From NCBI GenBank assembly GCA_034429275.1, contig DAOUFU010000250.1, positions 1 through 32,986 of the forward strand: 32,986 nt of DNA, given 5' to 3'. Made by a program: the position numbers and the translations under genes. The DNA comes from DAOUFU01 sp034429275 (GTDB lineage: Bacteria; Chloroflexota; Anaerolineae; Aggregatilineales; Aggregatilineaceae). Shown piece after piece: positions 1 through 8,284 of this stretch; position 1 is the first letter of the stretch; each line of letters opens with the position of its first letter. The notes below the pieces were generated by a model. That model did not search any database. It saw nothing but the letters and a program-made list of their open reading frames with translations, and was not told the DNA's origin.

Positions 1-1
1 C

Positions 2-844
2 AGCCGGGCCGTGATCTACACACTGCTGGTGATCGGCGCACTGATAATTCTCATCCCCTTCGCGTGGATGGTTTCAACCTCTTTGAAGGTTGAAAAGCAG
101 TTGTTCGAATGGCCGCCCCGCTGGATTCCTGACCCGATCGCCTTTGAGAACTACTGGAAAGCCTGGGAACAACTGGGCAGCATCGCGCCGGGACTGACCT
201 TCTGGCGCATCATCGGCAATACGCTGTTCATCACGGTGCTGGCCATGTTCGCCGAAATGCTCAGCGCGGCGGTGGTTGCCTATGGGTTCGCGCGGTTTCG
301 CTTCAGAGGGCGCGACACGATCTTTTTCATCATGCTCGCCACCATGATGATCCCCGCCGTGCTAACCCGCGTGCCGTCGTTCTTGATCTGGCGCGAGGTG
401 GGCCTGCTCAACACCTACGATCCGCTCACTTTGCCTGCCTGGACGGCGTGGGGACCGGCCTATATCTTCTTGCTGCGGCAGTTTTTCCTGACTATCCCGC
501 GCGAGATGGACGAGGCCGCGATCATCGACGGGGCCACCCCGGTGCAGATCTTCTTCTATGTGATGCTGCCGCTCGTCAAGCCGGCCTTTCTGGCGATCGG
601 CGTGCTGGCCTTCCAGGGCAACTGGAACAACTTCCAGGGGCCGCTCATCTACCTGAACACAACCCAAATGTTCCCGCTGATTCTCTCGATCCAGTTCTTT
701 CAGCAGTCGCTCTCGAAGGAAGCGCCTAAGTGGCACTACATGATGGCGATGGCCACCATGATGGCCGCGCCGATCCTGCTGTTGTTCTTCGCGGCCCAGC
801 GCTACTTCATCGAAGGGCTGAATGTCGGCGCAGTGAAAGGATAG
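2..844 (+). CDS. Carbohydrate ABC transporter permease (MalG/inner-membrane family), 5'-truncated
   Basis: Inner-membrane subunit of a sugar ABC importer. The reading frame is open to the left edge of the window (Ser-Arg-Ala precede the GTG at 11), so the true start lies upstream and this is a partial gene. It has a first transmembrane helix at the N-terminus, a periplasmic-type loop rich in Trp (WPPRWIPDP), and a typical EAA cytoplasmic loop (EMDEAAIIDGA...LPLVKPA, around residue 165-190 of the visible part) that docks on the ATPase. The C-terminal YFIEGLNVGAVKG is characteristic of MalG-type permeases. It is followed 6 bp later by a secreted glycan-active protein and then by GH130 and GH100-like enzymes, so the substrate is probably an oligosaccharide handled by those enzymes. 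The binding protein and first permease should lie just outside the window. Confidence 0.93.
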   Translation, partial: SRAVIYTLLVIGALIILIPFAWMVSTSLKVEKQLFEWPPRWIPDPIAFENYWKAWEQLGSIAPGLTFWRIIGNTLFITVLAMFAEMLSAAVVAYGFARFRFRGRDTIFFIMLATMMIPAVLTRVPSFLIWREVGLLNTYDPLTLPAWTAWGPAYIFLLRQFFLTIPREMDEAAIIDGATPVQIFFYVMLPLVKPAFLAIGVLAFQGNWNNFQGPLIYLNTTQMFPLILSIQFFQQSLSKEAPKWHYMMAMATMMAAPILLLFFAAQRYFIEGLNVGAVKG

Positions 845-850
845 GCCGCC

Positions 851-3334
851 ATGAACACATCCTTCGATGGTCGCCAGGTGGTGTGTGGGCTGGCGGCTGC
901 TCTGATGATCGTGATGGCGGCGGGGGCCTGGAGTGTCCCGGCTATGCCCGCCGCTGCCCAGGATGAGTCGATGCGCGTCGGTCTGGTCAATCTCGATCAC
1001 CTGGAATTCCTCACCGAGCCTGTCACGTTTGGCGATCAGCCGGTGGCGATCGTGCACATCTATTCGGAGTATCCCGACTACGAATGGGTCGATGCGGCAG
1101 GCGAGGGAATCGCAGCGGTGGATGATGTGGCGCGTGCGGCGCTGGTCTACCTGGAACATTACCGGCAGACCGGGGATGCCCGCGCGCTTGATCTGGCGCG
1201 GCTGTGCCTGGACTTCGTGCGCTACATGCAGACCGAAGACGGCTGGTTCTACAACTTTGTCACCGATGCCGCCGGGACCATCAACACGCAGGGGACAACC
1301 AGCTACAAGACGCTCACGGGATGGTGGGCGATGCGCGGGCTGTGGGCGCTCTCCGAAGGCTACCGTGTCTTCAAAGACGTTGATCCGGCCTACGCCGCCG
1401 ATCTGCAGGCCGCCTACCTGCTCACCGAGCACGCGCTGGCCGGCGAGGTGCTGCGCAATTTCGGCACCTACAGCCAGCTTCATGGTTTCTCGATCCCGGC
1501 GTGGATTCCCGGCGGCGCGGCAGATGTCTCGTCGGTGATGCTGCTGGCGCTCACCAGCTACTACCGCGCCCATCCCAACCCCGACACCCAGGCGCTGATC
1601 GAGCACATCGCCAGCGGAGTCAGCGAATACGTGTTGGGCGACAGTGCCACTTACCCGTTTGGGATGCACCCGGTGACGACCAACGCGCCCGGCTACTGGC
1701 ACGCCTGGGGCAGCCACATGGTGCACGCGCTGGCCGAAGCGGGCGCGGCGCTCAACCGCCAGGACTGGATCGACTCGGCGGCCTACGAAGCCAACACCTT
1801 CATGATGCGGCAGCTTGCTTTCGAGCGTATCCGCGAGATGGGCATCCTGCCGCGCCGCCTGGGGCAGATCGCCTATGGGACCAATATGCTGGTCCAGGGC
1901 TACATGGCGCTCTACCGCGCGACGGGCGAAGCACAATACGCGCGCTACGCCGGGCTGGCTGCTTCGTGGTTCTTCGGCAACAACATGGCGGGCGTCCCGG
2001 TGTATGATGCGGAGACCGGGCGCTGCTTCGATGGAATCGAGGGGCCGGTAGCGTGGCGAGTCAACCGCAACGCCGGGGCCGAGTCCACGATTGAGGCGCT
2101 GATGGCGCTTCAGGCAGTGCACCAGGACCCGATCGCCGCGCGTTACCTGGATTACCGCGAGGTGGCGGTGCGGCCCTACGTGCGTGTCGAGGCCGAGTCG
2201 GGCCAGCCCGCTGCCGGTAAACCGGACTTCCGCGAGCGCGACTGGACCGGCGAAGCCTACTTCAGCTTCGGCAAGTACTATAGTCTCGGCGCGGGCGATG
2301 TGCTGGACATCCCGTTTGAGGTCCCCGAAGCGGGCGACTACTGGCTGTATATCGCTCACCAGCGGCAGGCCATCGCCAGTGAGGAAACCACGCTGGTCGC
2401 CACGCGCGCCCCTGCTCCCCCTGTGATCGATGGTGTGCTCGACGAATGGGCGGATGTGCCGGTCTTTTCGGCTAATACCGCGCGCCAGTTCTTGCGCGGC
2501 GCGGCCTTGTGGCGCGGCCCAGAGGTGGACAGCTTCGAGGTTCAGATCATGTGGGATGACCAGAACCTCTACCTGGCGGCGAGCGTGCGCGACCCGGTGT
2601 TTGAGCAGCCGCAGATCGGCCCCTCGGTGTGGAGTTATGACGCACTGTGGGGGTATATCGACGGGGATGGGCGCGGACAGCGGCTGAGCGCAAAATTCAC
2701 GCTGGCACAGACGCCCGATGGTCCTCAGGTGTGGGACTGGATCGCGTCTACCTGGTTCCCCAACGCCGAACTGGCGTGGAAAGCGTTTGAGACGGGCGGC
2801 GGCTACATCTACGAAGCCGCGCTGCCGTTCCGCTCGCTGCGCGTGCGGAATGTGGCGGCGGGCCAGCGGCTCGGAATCGAGATCGGGCGCGGCATCGGCG
2901 GCGATTCGTTCCTCGATCTCACCGGGGCCGATCCCGACTCCGCGCAGAATCTCGCCCGGCTGATCCTGGTCAACGCGCTCAGCGACCTGGATGACATGGG
3001 CGGGGCGGAAGCGGTGTTGGGCGGCAGTGCGCGGGCGCTGGCAATTGGCGTCTCGCTGGATGGTGGTGAGCAGATGGTCGTGCCCGGCAATACCGCACCC
3101 GACCCCCGCTACCTGTGGCTGGATCGAGTCGGGCCGGACTCTGTGTGGCTCGATGCGGGTGCGCACACGCTGCGCGTGACCTATGCCGGATCGGAACCCC
3201 TGCGCCGCGTGGATGTGGACGGCTTCCTCATCCAGCCGGTGGTCGCACAGCGGACCTTTGAAGGCCCCGATGGCGCGCGGCTGATCCTGACCTACGACAC
3301 ACGTTCGGGCGCTGTCACACTGGTCGAAGAATGA
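851..3334 (+). CDS. Secreted alpha/alpha-toroid protein with a split carbohydrate-binding domain interrupted by a CBM9-like domain
   Basis: An 827-residue protein with a signal peptide (hydrophobic core about residues 10-28, cleavage near AAA-Q at 36-37). Residues about 45-435 are helix-rich with repeated Trp/Tyr-Gly segments (DGWFYNF, TGWWAMRGLW, YWHAWGSHM), resembling the alpha/alpha-toroid of several glycosidase and lyase families; I cannot name the family. From about 443 (VRVEAESGQ) a CBM6/35-like beta-sandwich begins (GDVLDIPF, EAGDYWLYI) but stops mid-fold. A CBM9/DOMON-like module starts at about 524 (VIDGVLDEWADVP) and runs to about 715. The second half of the first sandwich then resumes (SLDGG, LDAGAHTLRVTY, VDVDGFLIQP, about 732-805). 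RBS AAAGG lies 10 bp before the ATG. It sits between a sugar permease and DUF624, so binding or cleaving extracellular polysaccharide is likely. The catalytic activity is unproven. Confidence 0.8.
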   Translation: MNTSFDGRQVVCGLAAALMIVMAAGAWSVPAMPAAAQDESMRVGLVNLDHLEFLTEPVTFGDQPVAIVHIYSEYPDYEWVDAAGEGIAAVDDVARAALVYLEHYRQTGDARALDLARLCLDFVRYMQTEDGWFYNFVTDAAGTINTQGTTSYKTLTGWWAMRGLWALSEGYRVFKDVDPAYAADLQAAYLLTEHALAGEVLRNFGTYSQLHGFSIPAWIPGGAADVSSVMLLALTSYYRAHPNPDTQALIEHIASGVSEYVLGDSATYPFGMHPVTTNAPGYWHAWGSHMVHALAEAGAALNRQDWIDSAAYEANTFMMRQLAFERIREMGILPRRLGQIAYGTNMLVQGYMALYRATGEAQYARYAGLAASWFFGNNMAGVPVYDAETGRCFDGIEGPVAWRVNRNAGAESTIEALMALQAVHQDPIAARYLDYREVAVRPYVRVEAESGQPAAGKPDFRERDWTGEAYFSFGKYYSLGAGDVLDIPFEVPEAGDYWLYIAHQRQAIASEETTLVATRAPAPPVIDGVLDEWADVPVFSANTARQFLRGAALWRGPEVDSFEVQIMWDDQNLYLAASVRDPVFEQPQIGPSVWSYDALWGYIDGDGRGQRLSAKFTLAQTPDGPQVWDWIASTWFPNAELAWKAFETGGGYIYEAALPFRSLRVRNVAAGQRLGIEIGRGIGGDSFLDLTGADPDSAQNLARLILVNALSDLDDMGGAEAVLGGSARALAIGVSLDGGEQMVVPGNTAPDPRYLWLDRVGPDSVWLDAGAHTLRVTYAGSEPLRRVDVDGFLIQPVVAQRTFEGPDGARLILTYDTRSGAVTLVEE

Positions 3335-3942
3335 CGATGCGAGCAGCAGGGGCCGTAGTTTGGGACACGGTGTGTGATTGGTATAACGGCATGGTCGGGC
3401 TGGCGGCGATGAACTTCGTGTGGCTGATGCTCAGCCTGACGGTGGTCTTGCTGCCGCCCGCCACTGCCGGAATGTATGTGGTGACTCACAGCATCGCACA
3501 CGGCACAGGCGCACACTTCAGCGATTACTGGTCCGGGATGCGGCAGTATGCCTGGATCAGCTATCGCTGGGCGCTGGTGACCGTTTCCGCCGGGGCGGTG
3601 TGGGCGGTATGTTTCCGCTTCTACGGCGCGGTCGCCAGCGATCTTGGCGTGGTCGTCCAGGCTGTGTTGGTGACGGTCGGCCTGGTGGGGCTGGCGGTGC
3701 AGCTCTATGTCTGGCCGTTTTTGATGGAACAGCAGGACAAAACGCTGCGGCTCGCGCTGAAAAACGCGCTGTTTCTCAGCCTGGCCAACCCGGTTTATGC
3801 CCTGGCCCTGTTGGCTATTGTGGCGCTGGTGCTGCTCTTCAGCCTGTTCACCATCCTGCCGATCGCTGTGTTTGCCACCAGCTTCGTCGCGCTGCTGGGC
3901 AGCAGGGCAGTCGTCGAACGCCTGGCCACGTATGGCAAATGA
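3331..3942 (+). CDS. DUF624 (YesL-like) integral membrane protein
   Basis: A 203-residue protein with about five hydrophobic segments and the DUF624/YesL layout: a short N-terminal amphipathic stretch with WDTVCDWYNGMVGLAAMNFVW, then a loop with Tyr/Trp (SDYWSGMRQYAW), then further helices. In Bacillus, YesL is encoded in the rhamnogalacturonan yes locus, and family members commonly sit beside sugar ABC importers, but no biochemical role is established. The ATG overlaps the stop of the preceding gene (ATGA), indicating translational coupling in the glycan operon. The length is normal for the family (about 200). A regulatory or accessory role for the neighbouring sugar transporter is an inference from context. 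Confidence 0.82.
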   Translation: MTMRAAGAVVWDTVCDWYNGMVGLAAMNFVWLMLSLTVVLLPPATAGMYVVTHSIAHGTGAHFSDYWSGMRQYAWISYRWALVTVSAGAVWAVCFRFYGAVASDLGVVVQAVLVTVGLVGLAVQLYVWPFLMEQQDKTLRLALKNALFLSLANPVYALALLAIVALVLLFSLFTILPIAVFATSFVALLGSRAVVERLATYGK

Positions 3943-3971
3943 TCCAACTTTATCCATTCAGGAGATGTGCA

Positions 3972-4853
3972 ATGACCTTACAACTGGTTCGTTACCCCGG
4001 CAACCCGGTGCTGGTGCCTTCGCCCTTCAACGCCTGGGAAACGGATAATGTATTCAACGCGGCGGCAGTGCGACATAACGGCCTGGTCTATATGCACTAC
4101 CGCGCCCAAGGGCTGGACCGTATCTCGCGGATCGGGTGCGCCATCAGCAGCGATGGGTATCACTTCAACCGCATGGCAGAACCGGTGCTCTCGCCAGCCA
4201 CCGAGTTTGAGTCGTTTGGCGTCGAAGACCCACGCATCACCGAGCTAGAGGGTGTGTTCTACATGCTCTATACCGCTTATTCGCCGCATGGGACACGGGT
4301 CGCGCTGGCTCGCAGCACGAATCTGATCACGTGGGAGCGGATGGGCATCGTCTTGCCCGACGAAGACAACAAAGACGCCGTGCTGTTCCCGGAAAAGATC
4401 GGCGGGCGCTATGCCATGTTCCACCGCCGCCCGCCGGATATCTGGCTGGCCTATTCCGATGACCTGCTGCACTGGACCGATCACCAGATCATTATGCGAC
4501 CACGCCCCGGCCTGTGGGATGGCGTGCGCATCGGGGCAGGCGGCCCGGTCTTCAAAACACCCTGGGGATGGCTCAACATCTATCACGGGTTCGACGAAAG
4601 GCGCGTCTACTGCCTGGGTGTCGCGCTGCACGACTTGCACAACCCGGCGACAATCCTCAAGCGGCAGGATGAGCCGGTGCTGTGCCCCAAGGGACCGTTC
4701 GAGGAATGGGGCGATGTGCCCAACGTGGTCTTCACCTGCGGTGGGGTGGAGACCGAAGACGCCTACCTCGTCTATTATGGAGGCGGCGATCATGTGATGT
4801 GCGTCGCCTCGGTGAGCAAGGCCGATGTGCAGGCATTCGCCCAGGGATTGTGA
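3972..4853 (+). CDS. GH130 family beta-mannoside phosphorylase/hydrolase
   Basis: A 293-residue five-bladed beta-propeller enzyme of family GH130. Supporting motifs are the N-terminal RYPGNPVL, GLVYMHYRAQG (36-47), GVEDPRIT (83-90, Asp86 matching the proposed catalytic Asp of the family), KDAVLFPEKIGGRYAMFHRR (134-153), and IGAGGPVF...GWLNIYHG. Known members phosphorolyse or hydrolyse beta-1,2- or beta-1,4-mannosides, usually in the cytoplasm; no signal peptide is visible. The start at 3972 is chosen because AGGAG (3960-3964) precedes it by 7 bp and the sequence begins exactly where family members begin; upstream in-frame sequence overlaps the DUF624 gene and is not conserved-looking. Whether it is a phosphorylase or a hydrolase cannot be decided by eye. 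It probably acts on oligosaccharides brought in by the upstream ABC importer. Confidence 0.88.
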   Translation: MTLQLVRYPGNPVLVPSPFNAWETDNVFNAAAVRHNGLVYMHYRAQGLDRISRIGCAISSDGYHFNRMAEPVLSPATEFESFGVEDPRITELEGVFYMLYTAYSPHGTRVALARSTNLITWERMGIVLPDEDNKDAVLFPEKIGGRYAMFHRRPPDIWLAYSDDLLHWTDHQIIMRPRPGLWDGVRIGAGGPVFKTPWGWLNIYHGFDERRVYCLGVALHDLHNPATILKRQDEPVLCPKGPFEEWGDVPNVVFTCGGVETEDAYLVYYGGGDHVMCVASVSKADVQAFAQGL

Positions 4854-4879
4854 GGCGGCCCGTAGAGACCGGCTCAACC

Positions 4880-6028
4880 ATGCAATCGCCGATCGTTGAT
4901 CGTGCGGTAGGGGCCGCGCTGGATGTGCTGCGGCACAATGCGCGCGGCCCTGACGGCACACTTCCCCGCACGGCGGGATGGGGCTACCCCGAAGCGTACA
5001 CGCGCGACCTGATGATGGCAGCGCCCGGCATCCTCGTATCGGGCGATGCCGCGTTGGTCGATTCGCTGCGAAGGGTGCTCGAAGCCCTCGCCCGCCATCA
5101 GTCGCCGCTGGGGCACATCCCCGGCCTGGCCAACGATCCGCGCGACCGGGGGTCCAGCGATACGACGCCGCTGTTCCTCGTCGGACTGGCGCTTTATCGG
5201 CAGCACACCGGCGAAGCGGACTTTCTGAACGATGCCGCCGGGCGCGCGCTGGGCTGGCTGGCGCATCAAAGCCCGGATGACCGGGTGATCGTGGCGCAGC
5301 AGCCGACCAGCGATTGGCGCGATGAGCAGTGGGTGTTGGGCTATGGGCTGTATGTCAACGCCCTGGTCTATGCGGCGCTGCGCTTGTGGGGCCAGCATGA
5401 GCGGGCGGATATTCTGCGGGACCGTATCAACCGCCCCGTGATGGTGAGCGGGAGCAAGCCTGCGCATGTCCTGGAAGGGCTGGCGTTGCCGGACCGGCCC
5501 TATTATGCGCTGTGGTCCTACAAGGTGCTCTATAGCGCGCGGTTTGACCTGCTGGGCAACTGCCTGGCGATTGTGTTCGGCATCGCCCCGCCGGACAAAG
5601 CTCGCGCAATCCTCGACTGGGTGGAGCAGTCGTGCGCGGCGCTGCGGGCAAGCGGTGCATTGGCGCTCGACCTGCCGCCCTGCCTGATCCCGACCATTCA
5701 GCATCACGACCCGGACTGGGTTCCCCGCTATGAGCAGTTCAACCTGCCGGGCAGGTATCACAACGGCGGCGTGTGGCCGTTCATCGCCGGGTGGTATGTC
5801 GCTGCGCGAGCGGCCTCTGAGCAGGATGCCCGGCCCACCCTTGAGGCGTTGGCACGCCTGGCTCGCCCGGCACAGCGGGCCTCGCTCGATTTTGGGTTCA
5901 ACGAATGGTTTTCGGCCCCGGACGGTTTGCCGCGCGGCGAAGACTGGCAGACATGGTCCGCTGCCATGCTGATCTATGCGGCGGCCTGCGTGCGGCAGAG
6001 TGCCACCCCGTTTTTCGAACGGATGTAG
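4880..6028 (+). CDS. Six-hairpin (alpha/alpha)6 glycosidase related to GH100/GH63/amylo-alpha-1,6-glucosidase
   Basis: A 382-residue cytoplasmic protein with the motif set of the neutral-invertase/glycogen-debrancher toroid: EAYTRDLMMAAPG (38-50), SSDTTPLFLVGL (92-103), QPTSDWRDEQW (141-151), FDLLGNCLAIVFG, YHNGGVWPFIAGWYVAA (293-309) and FNEWFSAPDG (340-349). By analogy with GH100, Asp145 in SDWRD and Glu342 in NEW are plausible acid/base residues. The ATG at 4880 is preferred over earlier in-frame codons, which lie inside the GH130 gene. It is 26 bp downstream of GH130 and the last gene before a promoter, so it is probably the operon end. Substrate unknown; sucrose or an alpha-glucoside or alpha-mannoside are possibilities. 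Confidence 0.75.
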   Translation: MQSPIVDRAVGAALDVLRHNARGPDGTLPRTAGWGYPEAYTRDLMMAAPGILVSGDAALVDSLRRVLEALARHQSPLGHIPGLANDPRDRGSSDTTPLFLVGLALYRQHTGEADFLNDAAGRALGWLAHQSPDDRVIVAQQPTSDWRDEQWVLGYGLYVNALVYAALRLWGQHERADILRDRINRPVMVSGSKPAHVLEGLALPDRPYYALWSYKVLYSARFDLLGNCLAIVFGIAPPDKARAILDWVEQSCAALRASGALALDLPPCLIPTIQHHDPDWVPRYEQFNLPGRYHNGGVWPFIAGWYVAARAASEQDARPTLEALARLARPAQRASLDFGFNEWFSAPDGLPRGEDWQTWSAAMLIYAAACVRQSATPFFERM

Positions 6029-6072
6029 GCACACCGGGTTGCAGGATCGCTCACCGCTCACCGCGTTGCGTA

Positions 6073-6102
6073 GTGGCATAACCGCGCGCCGCGGTCTATA
6101 AT
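6073..6102 (+). promoter_or_regulatory. Sigma70-type promoter for the glycosyltransferase cassette
   Basis: A perfect TATAAT (6097-6102) is preceded at 18 bp by GTGGCA (6073-6078, 4/6 to TTGACA). It lies in the 183-bp gap between the GH100-like gene and the GT-C gene, 110 bp before the chosen start codon. The -10 overlaps GGTCTATA (6093-6100), which happens to resemble half of a GntR-type dre site. No hairpin with a T-run was seen before it. Confidence 0.55.
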
Positions 6103-6211
6103 CCCGCCGCACTGTCATTCCAACGGAGCGCTGCCAGGTTGTGCTGTGCTTAAGAGCACCGTTCGGCTTGGGAAGGACGAGGCAAGGAGTCATCCAGTCA
6201 AAGGGCGCGTG

Positions 6212-8284
6212 ATGCGATCGAAAGCGAGCTTGAAGGGTCTTATCCCCCTGGCCATGCTCATCGTTTTATCGGGGTATTGGGGATACTTTCATCTCTCACC
6301 ACAAGTCTCGCCGGAGAATCGCAGCGCGGCTGTTTTCTCGCACCGCCTTCAAAGCGATCCCGAAGCGCCCTATGCCTTGAGTTCTCTTTCTGTGTTCAAG
6401 GGGCAGGACTATGTCTATGTGGATCACCCCGGAACCCCTGTGCAGCTCATCGGAACGGGGATATATGCATTAACCTATCCCTACACGGCGCTGGCGGGGG
6501 AAGATTTCTTCCAGTTCCACCTGGCGCATCAGTGGGTATTCCTGGTGCTCGCCAGGGCATTCCTGCTGCTGACCAGCCTGGTGTGTGTCTGGATGCTCTT
6601 CCATCACGCGCTGCCCTTGCATACCCGTTCAGACTATCTCGCAGCGTCAGCGGTCGCCTGGTCTTTCTACGCCTTCTTGCCTGCGTCCCTCGCTTCGCTT
6701 GCCTATTGGTCCCATAATTCGTTCGCTTTCCCTTTTGGGACGCTGCTTCTTCTGAGCATGGGCGCGACGGTCCAGAAGCGAGCACACCTCACCTGGAGCA
6801 CCTTCGGGATGCTCGGTTTTGCGGCAGGCATCCTCACCGCCATTCAAATCTATTTCGCTACCTGGGTGATTGGCCTCATCGTGACTGCCGTTAGCATCGC
6901 CATCCTGGAAAAGCACGGTCTGCGGCGGACCGTTGCCGCGATTGTTGTCCCCGGCCTGGCCTCTCTGGCCGGGTTTGGTATTGCGACGCTGCCCATTATT
7001 CAGCATTACGGGGGCTTTTTCCGCTGGATTCGGGCGCTTATCCTGCACCAGGGACGATATGGCAGTGGGGCTTCGGGGGTGATCTCCGGCGAGGCGTTGA
7101 GCAGCCATATCTCCGAAGTTTTTTCATCCTACCGGTTTCTGAGCGTGGCCACGACGCTGCTGATCCTTTTTGTCATCCTCTTGATGGTGCTGAATCGCAA
7201 GACCTTTTCTCAAAAACCGCCCCTCTGGGCCACCCTCTTCGGGCTGCTCATTCAAATGATCGTGACAATCCTGGCCATCCTCAAACACCCCGGCGGCAAT
7301 TATATGGTGGCCATTGCCGCCCTGTGGCCGATGCTGCTCGCAAGCAGCTTTCTGGCGCTGAATCTCTCCGATCCGGTGCAGGGCAGGCTGCGCGTTCTGC
7401 TGTCGATCGCCGTACTTCTTGCGTCCGTTTATACGTTGAGCCGGGCAGTGACAGGTCATGACCAGTACCTGAGATACATTGATACCCAATTCGCCAGCGC
7501 CGATCGTTTTATCAGTGAATATGCAGAGCGCACCGGCACAACAAAGGAAGATGTCCTGGTCTTGCTCGGCTACAACAGCCTCAGCACCCGCTGTTATTAC
7601 CTGTGGTTTGGCAATGACTATTCGGCGCGTGTTTTCACCCCGGAGATCGGGCGAATTTGCCCCAATGAGCTGGGCTATAACATCTGGTCGGAATCCGTGC
7701 TGCGTCCCGAAGGCGCAACGGCCAGGCTGGACGACCCCGGATTCCGGTGGGATGTCCTGATAGTCTCCGAAGAACTCTATCCCCACTACGCTCTCCCGTT
7801 TCAGGGTGGCACTGTCGCCGGGGATTTGCGTTATTTCCTCAACCCTCTGGCGAATCTCTCGCTCAACTTTGATCAGTACACGGTGAACAGCACCGGCTGG
7901 CACATGCCCGAATTCGCAGACGGTGGGCTGAGCTTTCAATGGATGTCGGAGACTCGGGCTACGCTTCCGCTCTCGCTTCAGGCAGGTCGCAATTACCGGG
8001 TGTCCTTCACGGTCTTTGCCCTGGAAACAGACGTGCTCGAAAGCCTGGCGCTGGCGGTGAACGGGGTCGAAATCGACCTGAATGCATCGCCCAGATCGTC
8101 CCACGAATATGTATTTGGGGGTATCATACCCCAGGCGGCCATTGATCCGCCGCCCGCGCAGACCGTGCTCACCTTTTCCATCGACCGAGTCAGCATCCCA
8201 ACAGAGCTGGGGATCAATGATACGCGGCCATTGGGAGTCGCGTTTGACCGGCTGGAGATCTTTCCCTGGACATCCGATGAATGA
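6212..8284 (+). CDS. GT-C superfamily membrane glycosyltransferase with C-terminal beta-sandwich
   Basis: A 690-residue integral membrane protein. After an N-terminal helix (LIPLAMLIVLSGYWGYF) there is an extracytoplasmic loop with acidic residues and DHPGTPVQLIG, a motif typical of the first luminal loop of GT-C enzymes (ArnT/PMT/mannosyltransferase type). About ten further hydrophobic helices follow up to about residue 420 (LLSIAVLLASVYTLSRAV). The last 260 residues are soluble, and the final part (from NSTGWHMPEF) looks like a lectin or carbohydrate-binding beta-sandwich. Such enzymes use polyprenyl-phosphate sugars as donors outside the membrane. The ATG at 6212 (AAAGG 7 bp upstream) is preferred to the GTG at 6146, which has no ribosome-binding site. 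The end overlaps the next gene by 8 bp. Donor and acceptor unknown. Confidence 0.78.
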   Translation: MRSKASLKGLIPLAMLIVLSGYWGYFHLSPQVSPENRSAAVFSHRLQSDPEAPYALSSLSVFKGQDYVYVDHPGTPVQLIGTGIYALTYPYTALAGEDFFQFHLAHQWVFLVLARAFLLLTSLVCVWMLFHHALPLHTRSDYLAASAVAWSFYAFLPASLASLAYWSHNSFAFPFGTLLLLSMGATVQKRAHLTWSTFGMLGFAAGILTAIQIYFATWVIGLIVTAVSIAILEKHGLRRTVAAIVVPGLASLAGFGIATLPIIQHYGGFFRWIRALILHQGRYGSGASGVISGEALSSHISEVFSSYRFLSVATTLLILFVILLMVLNRKTFSQKPPLWATLFGLLIQMIVTILAILKHPGGNYMVAIAALWPMLLASSFLALNLSDPVQGRLRVLLSIAVLLASVYTLSRAVTGHDQYLRYIDTQFASADRFISEYAERTGTTKEDVLVLLGYNSLSTRCYYLWFGNDYSARVFTPEIGRICPNELGYNIWSESVLRPEGATARLDDPGFRWDVLIVSEELYPHYALPFQGGTVAGDLRYFLNPLANLSLNFDQYTVNSTGWHMPEFADGGLSFQWMSETRATLPLSLQAGRNYRVSFTVFALETDVLESLALAVNGVEIDLNASPRSSHEYVFGGIIPQAAIDPPPAQTVLTFSIDRVSIPTELGINDTRPLGVAFDRLEIFPWTSDE

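Noticed and set aside
362..3166. Long minus-strand reading frame (934 codons) opposite the permease and toroid protein
   Set aside because: Shadow of GC-rich coding DNA: it spans two well-supported plus-strand genes, its translation is rich in Arg/His/Gln/Asp with no motif, and it has no start signals.
6093..6100. GGTCTATA as a second GntR operator over the glycosyltransferase promoter
   Set aside because: Only half a site, and most of the match is explained by the TATAAT -10 itself.
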